Source of the DNA: Chloroflexota bacterium
Lineage (GTDB): Bacteria > Desulfobacterota > Desulfuromonadia > Desulfuromonadales > Geopsychrobacteraceae
NCBI GenBank assembly: GCA_015222355.1
Contig: JADFVC010000347.1
Location: 1-7,842 of the forward strand
Direction: 5' to 3'
DNA: 7,842 nt
Below are positions 5,635-7,842 of this stretch, in pieces. The notes under the pieces were generated by a model. It was not told where the DNA came from. It saw only the letters and a list, made by a program, of their open reading frames with translations, and did not search any database. A program made the position numbers and the translations under genes. How positions within the stretch are numbered: the stretch's first letter is position 1; each line of letters starts with the position of its first letter.

Positions 5635-7464
5635 CTACTTGAAGTTTTTAAACTGCCCCATCAACTCTTCTGCCCGCTCAGCATCTCCCGTTTGCTCTGC
5701 CAGCCGGATCTGAGTCAGTATTTGCTCACGCTGTTTTTTCTTATTTTCCCGCTGCAATGTTGCTCGACAACCCGTTAAAACATCCTCTACAGCACCCGAG
5801 AACTGTTCCGGATCTACCTGCATAATAGTGCTTAGATAAGGCTTGATTTCAGGGTCAAGCTTTTTATTTAAATTTTCTATATCGAGAACATCCTCATGGA
5901 TCAGACTCAACAATTCAGTTGCGATCAGCAAAGCTTTTTCACTATAAAAATACTCTTCAAGCCCGGCCGCAGATATTTTTTCCCGCGCCTCCGCACTATG
6001 CAATAAAAGCGCAAGAAGCATCCCTTCCGCCCGACTCCAGGCGGGCATCACAGGCGTCCCGACCTCTCGCGGAGAACGTCTATGCAAATTTACCGGCGGC
6101 ACTGCATGCGGAGGCTCCGGCAGTTCCGGATAAAACGACGGCCGTGCCACCGACTGAGTTTCTTGGTGCGACATCTCATCCAGTTTCTGCTTCAGCAGTT
6201 GCAGTTCGATACCAGTACGGGCAGCCAGATCCTTAAGGTACAGGTCCTGCTCCATCTCACTGTTTAAAGCAGTCAAGCGCTGGACAACGACCTCCGCAGC
6301 CTGTACGGTCTCCGCAACCCCCGCTCCGGCTTTACCGAGAGCATCCTCCATAAACAGGTCCATAGCCGGCCGAGCCGAGCCCAGCCGCTGCTGAAAGGCC
6401 TTGCGGCCCTGCGACTGCACGAAGGAGTCGGGATCTTCACCACTCGGCAACTCTATGACCGTAGCCGGGACACCCTCCTCCTGCAATGCCGCCATCGCCT
6501 TGAAGGTCGCTTGCCTGCCGGCGGCATCCTCATCAAACAGCAGCAAAACACGCTGCACATAACGCTTGAGCAGCCGCGCGTGATCAGCGGTCAAAGCGGT
6601 CCCGCAGGTCGCCACAACCTGTGGGAAGCCGGCGCGATACAGGGCCAGCTGATCAAAATAGCCTTCGACCAGGATGACTTCTCCACTCTGGCGCATCGCC
6701 TGCCGAACTTGGTAAAGACCGAACAGCACCCCCCCTTTGTGATAGATCGGCGACTCGGGCGAATTGATATATTTCGGTTTACTGTCATCCAGCACCCGCC
6801 CGCCAAAAGCAACCACACGGCCCGAAAGATCATAAATCGGAAACATCAGCCGACCGCGGAACAGGTCATAATCACCCCGTTCCTGCTTACCGGGCCGGAT
6901 CAATCCTAAGATTCGGGCATCTTCAACAGCGGCACCCCGTTGCTGTAAATGGTTTGCGAGACTTTCCCAGGCATCAACGGCGTAGCCAATCTTGTATTCA
7001 GCAGCGGCCTTACGACCGTAACCCCGCTTTTTCAGGTATTGTCGCCCAGGCTCACCTGCCGGCAGTTCCATCAAATTCTGATGAAAATAATCGACCGCCA
7101 GTTCGTTGACCTGATAGAGCCGCTCACGCTGCTTTTGCCGACGCTCCTCTTCAGGGGAAGGTTGCCGTTCTTCCAAATCAATGCACGCCCGCTCGGCAAG
7201 ACGCCGCACCGCATCCGGGAACGCCAAGCCTTCCATCTTCATCAGAAAAGAGAAAACGTCACCGCCGACGCCACAGCCGAAGCAGTGATAAAACTGCCGC
7301 CCGGCATTGACACTGAACGAGGGCGATTTTTCCGAGTGAAACGGACAGAGCCCCAGATGATTGGCTCCGGAACGCTTCAAGGTGACATACTGAGAAACCA
7401 GCTCGATAATATCGGTCCGCTCACGCACCTCGTTGATCTTGCTGTCACCAATCTGTCCGCTCAT
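5635..7464 (-). CDS. dnaG: DNA primase
   Basis: The enzyme makes the RNA primers for chromosome replication and works with the DnaB helicase. The 609-residue product shows all three domains. The N-terminal zinc-binding domain has ligands Cys40, His43, Cys61 and Cys64 (CPFH and CFGC). The catalytic core, about 115-430, includes a TOPRIM fold with EGYFD (Glu267 to Asp271) and FDEDAAGR (Asp311, Asp313); these acidic residues fall almost exactly where the E. coli metal-binding Glu265, Asp309 and Asp311 lie. The C-terminal helicase-interaction domain covers roughly 465-609. Length is normal and all key residues are present. ATG 7464-7462 overlaps the mutS2 TGA as ATGA; the preceding GAGTGAG is a weak and close ribosome binding site, so translational coupling to mutS2 is likely. 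rpoD follows after 70 bp. Confidence 0.98.
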   Translation of the reverse strand: MSGQIGDSKINEVRERTDIIELVSQYVTLKRSGANHLGLCPFHSEKSPSFSVNAGRQFYHCFGCGVGGDVFSFLMKMEGLAFPDAVRRLAERACIDLEERQPSPEEERRQKQRERLYQVNELAVDYFHQNLMELPAGEPGRQYLKKRGYGRKAAAEYKIGYAVDAWESLANHLQQRGAAVEDARILGLIRPGKQERGDYDLFRGRLMFPIYDLSGRVVAFGGRVLDDSKPKYINSPESPIYHKGGVLFGLYQVRQAMRQSGEVILVEGYFDQLALYRAGFPQVVATCGTALTADHARLLKRYVQRVLLLFDEDAAGRQATFKAMAALQEEGVPATVIELPSGEDPDSFVQSQGRKAFQQRLGSARPAMDLFMEDALGKAGAGVAETVQAAEVVVQRLTALNSEMEQDLYLKDLAARTGIELQLLKQKLDEMSHQETQSVARPSFYPELPEPPHAVPPVNLHRRSPREVGTPVMPAWSRAEGMLLALLLHSAEAREKISAAGLEEYFYSEKALLIATELLSLIHEDVLDIENLNKKLDPEIKPYLSTIMQVDPEQFSGAVEDVLTGCRATLQRENKKKQREQILTQIRLAEQTGDAERAEELMGQFKNFK

Positions 7465-7842
7465 CGCTCACTCAATTCAGCGATCGTGATATTTTCTCCC
7501 CCCTGTTCTGCCGGGGCGGCATAAAAAGCGGTCACGCCACTTTGCCCGGCAAGAAATTCACGCACCACCCGGCGCAAAACCCCCTCACCGGAACCGTGAA
7601 TGATTTCCACCTGTCGCAGGTTATGCAGCAGGGCATCATCGACAAATCTCTCCAACGCAGCCAGAGCATCATCGACCCGCTGGCCGACCAGCTTAAGCCG
7701 CGCCGACACCTGTCGCTCAACGAGCTTACGCGTCACTTGGCCGCCACCCTGTTGACTGGAGACGAAACGTCGTGGAACAAACTGTTCCAAGGCTGCCAGG
7801 GGTTGCCGCAGCCGCTTCCCCCCAACCCGCAGGTCAACACCA
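7461..7842 (-). CDS. mutS2: MutS2 C-terminal end with Smr domain (5' end beyond window)
   Basis: Only the last 127 codons are inside the window; the frame stays open to base 7842, so the MutS-like ATPase part is missing. The visible part begins in the segment before the Smr domain (GVDLRVGGKRLRQPLAALE). The Smr domain covers the last ~80 residues: LKLVGQRVDDALAALERFVDDAL, then VEIIHGSGEGVLRRVVREFL and a final GGENITIAEL. The HGSGEG loop matches the Smr HGxG motif. MutS2 acts on branched DNA and suppresses recombination in Helicobacter; in Bacillus it is also reported to rescue collided ribosomes. The usual Smr entry motif LDLxG reads LKLVG here, losing its Asp. The stop overlaps the dnaG start, placing the gene at the head of the visible dnaG-rpoD operon. 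A stand-alone Smr protein is possible in principle but the preceding sequence fits MutS2 better. Confidence 0.85.
   Translation of the reverse strand, partial: GVDLRVGGKRLRQPLAALEQFVPRRFVSSQQGGGQVTRKLVERQVSARLKLVGQRVDDALAALERFVDDALLHNLRQVEIIHGSGEGVLRRVVREFLAGQSGVTAFYAAPAEQGGENITIAELSER

Noticed and set aside
6949..7524. Plus-strand reading frame of 191 codons opposite dnaG, and a 168-codon one at 5136-5642 opposite rpoD
   Set aside because: Both are shadows of well-conserved minus-strand genes and show no family signature or ribosome binding site.
1..7842. Mobile element, CRISPR, defence or phage cassette
   Set aside because: No transposase, integrase, array of spaced repeats or defence domain is seen on either strand; all coding space is filled by core genes.

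Overview
This is a housekeeping region whose genes all lie on the minus strand, so transcription runs from position 7842 down to position 1. Base composition is roughly balanced to slightly GC-rich. The order mutS2 - dnaG - rpoD - tRNA(CAU) - nif3-like - zinc-ribbon coiled-coil gene - rnpB - LOG-family gene, the class A (ancestral type) RNase P RNA and the RpoD sequence suggest a Gram-negative bacterium. From memory of neighbourhoods, a deltaproteobacterium of the Desulfuromonas/Pelobacter/Geobacter kind fits best. That placement is an inference, not a computed result.

Layout: 7842-7461 holds the C-terminal end of MutS2, which carries an Smr domain and is cut by the window edge. It overlaps dnaG (7464-5635, DNA primase) by the four bases ATGA. 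After 70 bp comes rpoD (5564-3801, primary sigma factor). The mutS2-dnaG-rpoD series is a form of the macromolecular-synthesis operon without rpsU in view. A tRNA gene with anticodon CAU (3736-3660) follows, behind its own good promoter (TTGACA, 18 nt, TAAAAT). Its acceptor stem has the C4-G69 and C5-G68 pairs that mark the AUA-reading tRNA-Ile2. About 150 nt of non-coding leader follows, ending in a strong intrinsic terminator whose U-tract almost touches the ribosome binding site of the nif3-like gene (3454-2321). Next is a C4 zinc-ribbon coiled-coil gene (2279-1569). Ten bases after its stop, rnpB (RNase P RNA, 1558-1165) begins, and it ends in an intrinsic terminator (1154-1120). A perfect extended -10 promoter then drives a LOG-family nucleotide phosphoribohydrolase gene (917-1, 3' end outside the window) through a leader of about 115 nt.

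Together the genes cover replication priming, transcription initiation, tRNA supply and tRNA 5' maturation. No mobile element, CRISPR array, phage gene, defence system or plus-strand gene is seen. The long plus-strand reading frames are antisense shadows, including two that lie across rnpB. The points worth a second look are the tRNA identity, the terminator-gated leader in front of nif3, rnpB packed against the upstream coding gene, and a hairpin and repeat in the LOG leader. None amounts to a new biological system.
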